Positions 15,738 through 21,477 of a stretch of 21,477 nucleotides of DNA are shown piece after piece. The notes beneath the pieces were generated by a model, which did not search any database, had not been told where the DNA came from, and saw only the letters and a list, made by a program, of their open reading frames with translations. This DNA comes from Candidatus Kuenenia stuttgartensis (GTDB lineage: Bacteria > Planctomycetota > Planctomycetia > Isosphaerales > Isosphaeraceae): contig CAMCFM010000013.1 of NCBI GenBank assembly GCA_945874095.1, forward strand, positions 1 through 21,477, in the 5' to 3' direction. Each line of letters begins with the position of its first letter. The stretch's first letter is position 1. Position numbers and translations under genes: made by a program.

Positions 15738-15765
15738 TTGCCCTGCGGCTAGATTCGAACCAAGA

Positions 15766-15844
15766 TATCGCGGGTTTTCGCCCTGCTTACCTAGCCGGTC
15801 TTGGCGCTAGCCCCGGTTGGATTTTTGTAAATCACCAAACCGGG
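15766..15844. repeat. Intergenic repeat unit 2 with long hairpin
   Basis: The unit again begins TATCGCG (15766-15772) and carries the identical 22-bp core at 15797-15818. It ends in a two-part hairpin: CCCGGTT (15812-15818) with AACCGGG (15838-15844), and inside it GATTT (15820-15824) with AAATC (15829-15833) around TTGT. Units 1 and 2 are offset by 107 bp at the core. No open reading frame crosses them. Confidence 0.7.
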
Positions 15845-15928
15845 AAACCAAGAAATCATCAGCAGCCTCCGACTCCTACCTAACAAACAATAGCTCGCAC
15901 AGATCGGCTTTTTTATAGCCATATTTGT

Positions 15929-15944
15929 AAGTATACGTTAACTT
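15929..15944. promoter_or_regulatory. Imperfect palindrome upstream of the MetE-like operon
   Basis: AAGTATACGTTAACTT is a 16-bp palindrome with 12 of 16 positions symmetric. It lies 58 nt before the chosen start of the MetE-like gene, where an operator could sit. No regulator gene is adjacent, so this is only a candidate. Confidence 0.2.
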
Positions 15945-16002
15945 GGAAATGATCTGCCGGAACATCACTGTCATGCCTTCATCAAACTGGTCAAAGAATC
16001 TC

Positions 16003-17037
16003 ATGAAACCAAAGCCTCTTGAAGCAACCGTCATGGGTAGCTGGCCAATTCCTGGCTGGTATGAGTTTTTTGCAGGAGCCGTACGCAAGGATTCGAGTCA
16101 GTTCGGGCCGGTTGATCGTGAAGAGGCTGTGCGCGACGCTGTAGGAGCCGTTGTGGCTGATCAGATTCACGCTGGGCTGGAGCGGATCACCGATGGCGAG
16201 GTGCAGCGAGTCGATTTCAACCTCGGTTTTTACGACTATCTCCACGGCCTTCAGCGTCTTGCGATACCCCGCCTCTGGGGTGCCCCCGGGCACGATCAGC
16301 GCGGGAAATACACCGCAATTGCCCCTCTGACCGCTCCGACCGGGCTGGGCTGTGTGGAAGAATTCAAGCGGTTCCGTCAGATCTGCCCGAATATGCCTAC
16401 GAAGATGCCCGTTCCAGGCCCGTTCACTCTGGCTGGATGTATTGGCGGTGGCGATGTTTATCGAAGTCGCGAGGAAGTGACCGAGGCACTCCTGCCCATC
16501 GTTCGCAAAGAGCTGTTGGATCTTGTGGAAGCTGGAGTGGACTTTATCCAGCTCGACGAGCCAAGTTTTGCGTGCCACCCTCAAGATGCGGATTATTTTC
16601 TCGATGTCGTGCGTCGCACAGTGGTTGGGATTCCCGTCTATACCAGCATGCACATGTGTTTTGGAAATTATCGGGCCAGAGCCGTCGGCTGGAGGAGCTA
16701 TGCCCCTTTGTTCCCATCCGTGGGGCAGGTGGCGGTGAATCAGCTGGCGATGGAGTTTGCATCGCGTGAGATGACCGATATTGGTCTTCTCAAGCAGCTT
16801 CCAGAGAGCATGGACGTGGCCGTAGGGCTGGTGGATGTCAAAAACACCTGGGTCGAGCCTGTCGAGCTGATCGTTCAGCGCATCGAGCAAGTGCTGGCCA
16901 TTCTGCCGCCTGAGCGAGTTTCCATTACGCCCGACTGTGGATTTTCCCAGACACCACGCCATGTGGCTGTCGGAAAGTCGATCAATATGGCCAAGGCCGT
17001 GCGATTGGTGCGTGCAACGCGGGGGCTCGCGGAATGA
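16003..17037 (+). CDS. Stand-alone MetE C-terminal-domain protein (cobalamin-independent methionine synthase II-like)
   Basis: This protein of 344 residues has the fold of the catalytic half of MetE, which moves a methyl group to a zinc-bound thiol. The zinc ligands are all identifiable: His217 and Cys219 in MHMCF, Glu251 in AMEF and Cys312 in PDCGF, together with the LDEPSF motif (Asp185, Glu186). The opening EATVMGSWPIPGWY and the end SQTPRHVAVGKSINMAKAVRLVR are typical of this single-domain group. Full MetE has about 750 residues and an N-terminal half that is absent here, so the natural acceptor and methyl donor are unknown; some relatives act on other thiols. ATG 16003 is chosen because family homology begins there; ATG 15973 or 15949 are possible, and none has a strong ribosome-binding site. 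Its end overlaps the next gene by ATGA. Confidence 0.85.
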   Translation: MKPKPLEATVMGSWPIPGWYEFFAGAVRKDSSQFGPVDREEAVRDAVGAVVADQIHAGLERITDGEVQRVDFNLGFYDYLHGLQRLAIPRLWGAPGHDQRGKYTAIAPLTAPTGLGCVEEFKRFRQICPNMPTKMPVPGPFTLAGCIGGGDVYRSREEVTEALLPIVRKELLDLVEAGVDFIQLDEPSFACHPQDADYFLDVVRRTVVGIPVYTSMHMCFGNYRARAVGWRSYAPLFPSVGQVAVNQLAMEFASREMTDIGLLKQLPESMDVAVGLVDVKNTWVEPVELIVQRIEQVLAILPPERVSITPDCGFSQTPRHVAVGKSINMAKAVRLVRATRGLAE

Positions 17038-17876
17038 TCGAGCCAGTTCTGAGCGATCACGACCTTCAAAATCAGATTCTCAACACCACTCCCGAACCTG
17101 GCCAGGTAGCCCTTTGGTGGCTGGGGCAAAGTGGGTTGATTGTGAAAAGCCATTTGGCGACGATCCTGATTGACCCTTATCTCAGTGAATCGCTCACTGC
17201 CAAGTATTCAGGGACAAGCAAGCCTCATATCCGGATGACGCGTTGTCCTCTGGATCCCTCTCTGCTCACCATGATTGATCTGGTCAGTTGCTCTCACAAG
17301 CATTCGGACCACATGGATCCTGTGACACTTACAGCCGTTTTAAAGGCTTCTCCACAGGCAGAACTGGTTCTACCTAAAGCTTTGATCGGTCATGCTGGTC
17401 AGATCGGTATCGAATCCGATCGGCTTGTGGGCTTGAATCATGGCGAAGTTTATGAGAATTCTGAGAAAAAGATCGCCGTCAGGGCGATTTCAGCGGCTCA
17501 TGAGGGGCTTGATCAGAATGAACTTGGGGAATTTCTCTATCTGAGTTTTGTGATGGAAATGGACGGGGTGAAAATCTTTCATTCTGGCGATACGGTTCCG
17601 TGGGAAGGTCAGGGCGAAGCGGTCGGGGAAGGTGTGGACGTTGCTTTTCTACCGATCAACGGACGTGATTCCAGTCGTGGAGTGCCTGGGAATATGACGT
17701 CTGATGAAGCTGTCGAATTCGCGGCCAGCTTGCATGCCAGGCATGTGATTCCGCATCATTACGACATGTTTACATTCAATACAGTGGACGTAAACGAGTT
17801 TACACATGCAGCCAAGCGCTTGCCTGTGGAGGTCAAGCCTGTTATTCTTCGCTGTGGTGAGCGGTTCTATATCTAA
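17034..17876 (+). CDS. Metallo-beta-lactamase-fold hydrolase, UlaG (L-ascorbate-6-phosphate lactonase)-like
   Basis: The product has 280 residues. The metal-binding motif HKHSDH (His88, His90, Asp92, His93), a third-site His156 (AAHEG), Asp186 in FHSGDT and the late PHHYD (His241/242) give the full ligand set for a dinuclear or mononuclear metal site. The opening WWLGQSGLIVKSHLATILIDPYLS is characteristic of the UlaG group, which opens the lactone of L-ascorbate-6-phosphate in the Ula pathway leading to D-xylulose-5-phosphate. The substrate here is unknown, but a sugar lactone fits the xylulokinase 27 nt downstream. The start ATG 17034 overlaps the MetE-like stop by ATGA, implying translational coupling. 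No signal peptide is present, so it is cytoplasmic. Confidence 0.85.
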   Translation: MIEPVLSDHDLQNQILNTTPEPGQVALWWLGQSGLIVKSHLATILIDPYLSESLTAKYSGTSKPHIRMTRCPLDPSLLTMIDLVSCSHKHSDHMDPVTLTAVLKASPQAELVLPKALIGHAGQIGIESDRLVGLNHGEVYENSEKKIAVRAISAAHEGLDQNELGEFLYLSFVMEMDGVKIFHSGDTVPWEGQGEAVGEGVDVAFLPINGRDSSRGVPGNMTSDEAVEFAASLHARHVIPHHYDMFTFNTVDVNEFTHAAKRLPVEVKPVILRCGERFYI

Positions 17877-17903
17877 AACAGATAGTTCAGGGACGAGACG
17901 ACG

Positions 17904-19430
17904 ATGGGTATTGCACTGGGAATTGACATCGGGACATCTGGCACCAGAACGCTGGCGATCGATGAAACAGGTCGGATTCTGGCCTCGGCCTCGGCTGAGT
18001 ATCCGTGCGATCACCCTCAGGCAGGCTGGTCTGAACAAGACCCGGAGCATTGGTGGAGAGCCACTTGCGAGACCATCAGGGCCGTTCTGCATCGTGGCAA
18101 AATCAAGCCTGAGGATGTATCCGGGATTGGTCTGTCAGGTCAAATGCACGGATCCGTCTTTCTTGATCAAGCCGGTAAGGTGATCCGTCCAGCCCTTTTA
18201 TGGAACGATCAGCGAACCGTTGCCGAATGCGAAGAAATCACGCGTCTGGCAGGCGGTAAGGATGCACTTGTCGGGATGGTTGCAAACCCGGCTGTGACGG
18301 GCTTTACGGCTCCTAAAATCCTCTGGCTTCGCAATCACGAACCGCAGAACTACCAGCGTCTCAGGCAGGTTTTGCTGCCTAAGGATTATGTTCGGTATCG
18401 TTTGAGCGGGACCTTTGCGTCAGAGGTTTCCGACGCTTCCGGAACGCTTTTGCTGGACGTGAAAAACCGCCGGTGGAGCCATGAGCTGATCGGTAAGCTG
18501 GGGCTCGATCCGTCGATCCTTCCTCCATGTTACGAGAGTCACGAAGTTTCATCGCAGGTCAGCCCGATTGGGGCCGCCGAGTGCGGGCTGGCCGTGGGGA
18601 CACCGATTGTGGGCGGGGCCGGCGATCAACCGGCATCGGCCGTGGGGAATGGGATTGTACGCGGAGGCGTGGTCTCCGCCACTCTGGGCACTTCCGGCGT
18701 GGTGTTTGCCCATGCCGATACTCCTGAATTTGGCCCAGCGGGCGTGCTTCAGGCGGGTTGCCATGCTGTGGCAGGTGCCTGGCATACGATGGGCGTGGTG
18801 CTTTCCGCCGGTGGTGCCATGCAGTGGCTGCGTAATGAGTTGGGGCAAGTGGAAGTGGCTGAGGCGGGGCGTCGTGGGGTGGATCCTTACGAACTGCTTA
18901 CGGCTGAGGCGGCTGGAGTTTCTGCAGGGTGCGAAGGGCTGGTCTTTCTGCCCTATCTGACTGGCGAGCGAACGCCCCACTTCGACCCTTATGCCCGTGG
19001 AGGCTGGATTGGCCTTACGGTGCGTCATGGACGCAAGCATATGATCAGGTCGGTGATGGAAGGTGTAACCTTTGCCATGCGTGACAGCCTGGAACTTGTG
19101 CGTAAGGCGGGTGTGGATGTCCGTCAGGTCCGGCTTTCAGGCGGTGGTGCCCGCAGTCAGTTCTGGCGACACATGCAGGCCGACATTTACGGCAGCCCTG
19201 TGGCCACGATCAATGCCGCCGAAGGGCCTGGTTTTGGAGTGGCCCTGCTGGCCCATGTGGGCACGGGTGCATTCAGCACGGTTCCTGAAGCGTGCGATGC
19301 CACGATTCGGGAAGTGGAGCACATCAATACTGATAAATCCCTGCAAAAAGATTATGATACGGCATATGGTCACTACAAGGCTGCCTATCAGGCCTTGAAA
19401 CCAATCTTCACCGAAATGGCGGCGGACTGA
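17904..19430 (+). CDS. xylB: Xylulokinase (FGGY family)
   Basis: The predicted reaction is ATP-dependent phosphorylation of D-xylulose to D-xylulose-5-phosphate in the cytoplasm, feeding the pentose phosphate pathway. At 508 residues it has the usual FGGY length. The phosphate-binding loop GIDIGTSGTR is at residues 6-15, the xylulokinase-type SGQMHGSVFLD at 78-88, LWNDQRT near 104, and the catalytic Asp in GGAGDQPASAVGNG is Asp241, matching Asp233 of the E. coli enzyme. The C-terminal domain has GERTPHFDPYARGGWIGL and SGGGARSQFWRHMQADIYG. It lies 27 nt after the UlaG-like gene, with AGGGACGAG upstream of ATG 17904. No xylA or xylose transporter is in view, so the source of the ketose could be another route. 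Specificity for xylulose over other ketoses is likely, not proven. Confidence 0.92.
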   Translation: MGIALGIDIGTSGTRTLAIDETGRILASASAEYPCDHPQAGWSEQDPEHWWRATCETIRAVLHRGKIKPEDVSGIGLSGQMHGSVFLDQAGKVIRPALLWNDQRTVAECEEITRLAGGKDALVGMVANPAVTGFTAPKILWLRNHEPQNYQRLRQVLLPKDYVRYRLSGTFASEVSDASGTLLLDVKNRRWSHELIGKLGLDPSILPPCYESHEVSSQVSPIGAAECGLAVGTPIVGGAGDQPASAVGNGIVRGGVVSATLGTSGVVFAHADTPEFGPAGVLQAGCHAVAGAWHTMGVVLSAGGAMQWLRNELGQVEVAEAGRRGVDPYELLTAEAAGVSAGCEGLVFLPYLTGERTPHFDPYARGGWIGLTVRHGRKHMIRSVMEGVTFAMRDSLELVRKAGVDVRQVRLSGGGARSQFWRHMQADIYGSPVATINAAEGPGFGVALLAHVGTGAFSTVPEACDATIREVEHINTDKSLQKDYDTAYGHYKAAYQALKPIFTEMAAD

Positions 19431-19431
19431 C

Positions 19432-21477
19432 GTGGGGCGAAAAAAAACGACGGTCACGACGACGGATCAAGTCACCGCACAGGCCCAGCAACCCCAAGAG
19501 GTCAAACCACCGGATGCGAAACCGGAGTTGGCTAAGGTTGAGGTTGTAGCCGTGGAAATGCCTGTGTCATCGGCACTGTCGATGATTCGGATCCGCGGAG
19601 CCCGTGAGCATAACCTGCGGAACGTGAGTGTGGATCTGCCGCGCGGCCGGTTGATCTGCATGACAGGCGTCTCCGGTTCAGGCAAAAGCTCACTGGCCTT
19701 CGACACTCTGTTCGCAGAAGGTCAAAGACGCTATGTGGAAAGCCTTTCGAGCTATGCCCGCCAGTTTCTGGGGCAATTGCCCAAGCCGGATGTGGACAAG
19801 ATTGACGGCCTCAGCCCGGCCATTGCCATCCAGCAAAAGACGGCTGGCCGGAACCCACGTTCCACTGTGGGTACGATCACTGAGATCAGCGATTACATGC
19901 GCGTCCTGTTCGCGCGGGTCGGGCAGGGGCACTGCCCGGAATGTGGCGATCCAGTCATGGCGCAGTCGCGCGACCAGATTCTGGGCCATATCGAGCATCG
20001 GGTTCCTGAAGAATCCCTGATTACGGTACTGGCTCCGGTGGTGAGAGGCCAGCGTGGCGAGCATAACGACATTCTCGAAGACATGATGCGTCAGGGGTTT
20101 GTGAAGGCCCGGGTGGATGGCCAGTTGATCAATCTGGGCGATGATCTGAACTTGGATCGCAAGCTCAAGCACGATATTGAAGTTGTGATGGACCGTTTCA
20201 GCCTATCCTCAAGCGACCGGACCCGCCTGACGGAAGCTGTCGATTCTGCGCTTAAGGTGGGCGGTGGATCGGTCGTGATCGCTTTGGAGGACGGCATCTC
20301 GTTTGCCTTCTCCAGCAAATATGCCTGTGGCCGCTGTGGTATCGGCTTCCCGCCGCCCGGCCCCCAGTTCTTCAGCTTCAACAGTCCTCAGGGCTGGTGT
20401 GGTACTTGTATGGGCCTTGGTACAGCCCGCCAGCTTGATTTGGATCGCTTGATTGATCCGAACAAAAGCCTTTGGGACGGTGCCATTACGCCCATCGAGC
20501 CGTGGAAGAACCTGACCCGCAAGGCGATCAACGAAAGCCTAGGCCTGCTGGCCGCTCTGCTGGGCCTGGACGATGCCGCTGAGGCCAAGATTTTTGCCGA
20601 AACGCCTTGGTGCGAGCTTGATCCAAAGCTCCGTCATCAGCTTGTGGAAGGAACTGGCGATCGCTTTCTGCGGATCCCTCTGGTGGGAGCCCGCAAAGGC
20701 TCTCCGCCATCGAAGATTCAGCGTCAGTGGCAGGGGTTTCGCGATCTTCTGAGTATGGTCATTCTGGCCAAGAAATCGTTCGACGAAGATGAAGCCACGG
20801 AATCCGACAACTACATCACCGTTCCATGTCCCAAGTGCAATGGAGGACGGCTTAACCCGCTGGCTTTGGCCACGAAAGTGGGCGGATGGGGGATCAACCG
20901 GATCGGGAATCTACCGATTCAGGCAGCCTCGGAATTCTTCTCGACTTTTGCAGGCGATATTCCTCCAGCCGGTGATCTTGCGGACGTCCAGCCGATGGAT
21001 GCCCCCACGGCCCGAGTGGCCACGGAACTGGTCCGCGAAATCCGTAGCCGGATTCACTTCCTGACAGATGTTGGACTTGGATATCTGACATTTGACAGAT
21101 CTGCGCCGACCCTTTCCGGTGGAGAGGCTCAGCGGATCCGGCTTGCCAGTCAGGTCGGTTCAGGGCTGGTGGGTGTGACATATATCCTGGATGAGCCCTC
21201 GATTGGCCTCCACCCACGCGATAACAACCGTCTGATCCATACTTTGGTACGTCTGCGGGACGCTGGGAATACCGTGGTTGTTGTGGAACATGATGAAGAC
21301 ACCATGCGCGCTGCCGACTGGATCGTTGACTTCGGCCCTGGGCCAGGTCGACTCGGCGGCGAACTGGTGGCTCAGGGCAGTATTGAAGATCTGGCCCTCC
21401 AGGAACGGAGCCTGACCGGCCAGTATCTGACCGGTACAAAGCGGATTGAAATGCCGTCTACCAGACGCAAGCCGACC
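19432..21477 (+). CDS. uvrA: UvrA, excinuclease ABC subunit A, N-terminal 682 residues (3' end outside window)
   Basis: UvrA is the damage-recognition ATPase of nucleotide excision repair. From GTG 19432, visible parts are Walker A GVSGSGKSS (79-87), the stretch AEGQRRYVESLSSYARQFLGQ, the UvrB-binding region, the zinc module C299-x2-C302-x20-C323-x2-C326, a second cysteine pair (CPKCNGGRLNP), the ABC signature LSGGEAQRIRL (from 561) and Walker B YILDEPS (584-590). The second ATPase half lies outside the window. The start is uncertain: GTG 19432 is 1 nt past the xylB stop but has a poor ribosome-binding site, whereas GTG 19552 has GAGG (19540-19543) 8 nt upstream and ATG 19558 is also in frame. 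Residues 1-40 from the early start are Pro/Gln/Thr/Lys-rich and probably disordered. Tight spacing to xylB suggests read-through. Confidence 0.93.
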   Translation, partial: MGRKKTTVTTTDQVTAQAQQPQEVKPPDAKPELAKVEVVAVEMPVSSALSMIRIRGAREHNLRNVSVDLPRGRLICMTGVSGSGKSSLAFDTLFAEGQRRYVESLSSYARQFLGQLPKPDVDKIDGLSPAIAIQQKTAGRNPRSTVGTITEISDYMRVLFARVGQGHCPECGDPVMAQSRDQILGHIEHRVPEESLITVLAPVVRGQRGEHNDILEDMMRQGFVKARVDGQLINLGDDLNLDRKLKHDIEVVMDRFSLSSSDRTRLTEAVDSALKVGGGSVVIALEDGISFAFSSKYACGRCGIGFPPPGPQFFSFNSPQGWCGTCMGLGTARQLDLDRLIDPNKSLWDGAITPIEPWKNLTRKAINESLGLLAALLGLDDAAEAKIFAETPWCELDPKLRHQLVEGTGDRFLRIPLVGARKGSPPSKIQRQWQGFRDLLSMVILAKKSFDEDEATESDNYITVPCPKCNGGRLNPLALATKVGGWGINRIGNLPIQAASEFFSTFAGDIPPAGDLADVQPMDAPTARVATELVREIRSRIHFLTDVGLGYLTFDRSAPTLSGGEAQRIRLASQVGSGLVGVTYILDEPSIGLHPRDNNRLIHTLVRLRDAGNTVVVVEHDEDTMRAADWIVDFGPGPGRLGGELVAQGSIEDLALQERSLTGQYLTGTKRIEMPSTRRKPT
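19540..19543 (+). promoter_or_regulatory. Shine-Dalgarno site favouring a later uvrA start
   Basis: GAGG sits 8 nt before the in-frame GTG 19552. If used, UvrA begins VEMPVSSALSMIRIRGAREHN, closer to typical UvrA N-termini, and the disordered 40-residue extension is not made. Confidence 0.35.

Noticed and set aside
15752..15765. GATTCGAACC on the plus strand, i.e. GGTTCGAATC on the minus strand, looks like a tRNA T-loop.
   Set aside because: The five bases on each side do not form a T-stem, and no anticodon arm, D arm or acceptor stem can be built around it. It belongs to the repeat region.
15664..15844. Direct repeats considered as a CRISPR array.
   Set aside because: Only two copies with a 22-bp identical core and a structured, partly similar 85-bp interval, with no regular spacers and no cas gene nearby.
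15991..16962. A 323-codon minus-strand open frame opposite the MetE-like gene.
   Set aside because: The plus-strand frame has all zinc ligands and the operon overlap; the antisense frame is His/Gln-rich noise.

Overview
The window looks like a chromosomal segment of a planctomycete (phylum-level inference). The grounds are a DUF1559 pilin-like protein with a type IV prepilin leader, a planctomycete-style Ser/Thr kinase with an extra N-terminal region and a C-terminal membrane anchor, an EF-hand sulfatase, a Tat-exported beta-propeller protein starting with the RELFIDRFLIE motif, a small paired-cysteine protein of a type I recall from planctomycetes, and frequent non-ATG starts with recognisable Shine-Dalgarno sequences. 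I cannot name the genus.

Layout. 1-654 (+) is the C-terminal part of a Gfo/Idh/MocA oxidoreductase, cut by the window edge. It converges through a 13-bp hairpin on an HNH endonuclease (720-1355, -). A leuB-type dehydrogenase (1745-2857, -) follows, with a textbook intrinsic terminator. A membrane-anchored Ser/Thr kinase (about 3160-4578, +) then converges on a block of five minus-strand genes. In transcription order these are a YfhO-like multi-pass membrane protein (11442-9043), a paired-cysteine small protein (8979-8677), a Tat-type beta-propeller glycosidase-like protein (8644-7253), an iduronate-2-sulfatase-like sulfatase with EF-hands (7199-5508) and a secreted alpha/beta-hydrolase (5408-4608). 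Gaps are 99 nt or less, so they may share a transcript. The last three fit extracytoplasmic processing of sulfated or esterified glycans.

From a divergent intergenic region at about 11.45-11.87 kb, plus-strand genes run to the end: a secreted M1 (LTA4-hydrolase-like) aminopeptidase, a small lipoprotein, a DUF1559 protein with its own terminator, then a tightly packed set. That set is a stand-alone MetE catalytic-domain protein, a UlaG-like metallo-beta-lactamase-fold hydrolase overlapping it by ATGA, xylulokinase xylB, and uvrA almost touching xylB and running off the end.

The most unusual non-coding content is a degenerate repeat family. Two copies share an identical 22-bp core in the 440-bp gap before the MetE-like gene, and a diverged copy lies 4 kb away in the 11.45-11.87 kb gap. 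Each is joined to a hairpin. No tRNA, rRNA, CRISPR array, transposase or phage gene was found. The MetE-like/UlaG-like/XylB set is the best candidate for an unassigned metabolic pathway; the remaining genes belong to known families.
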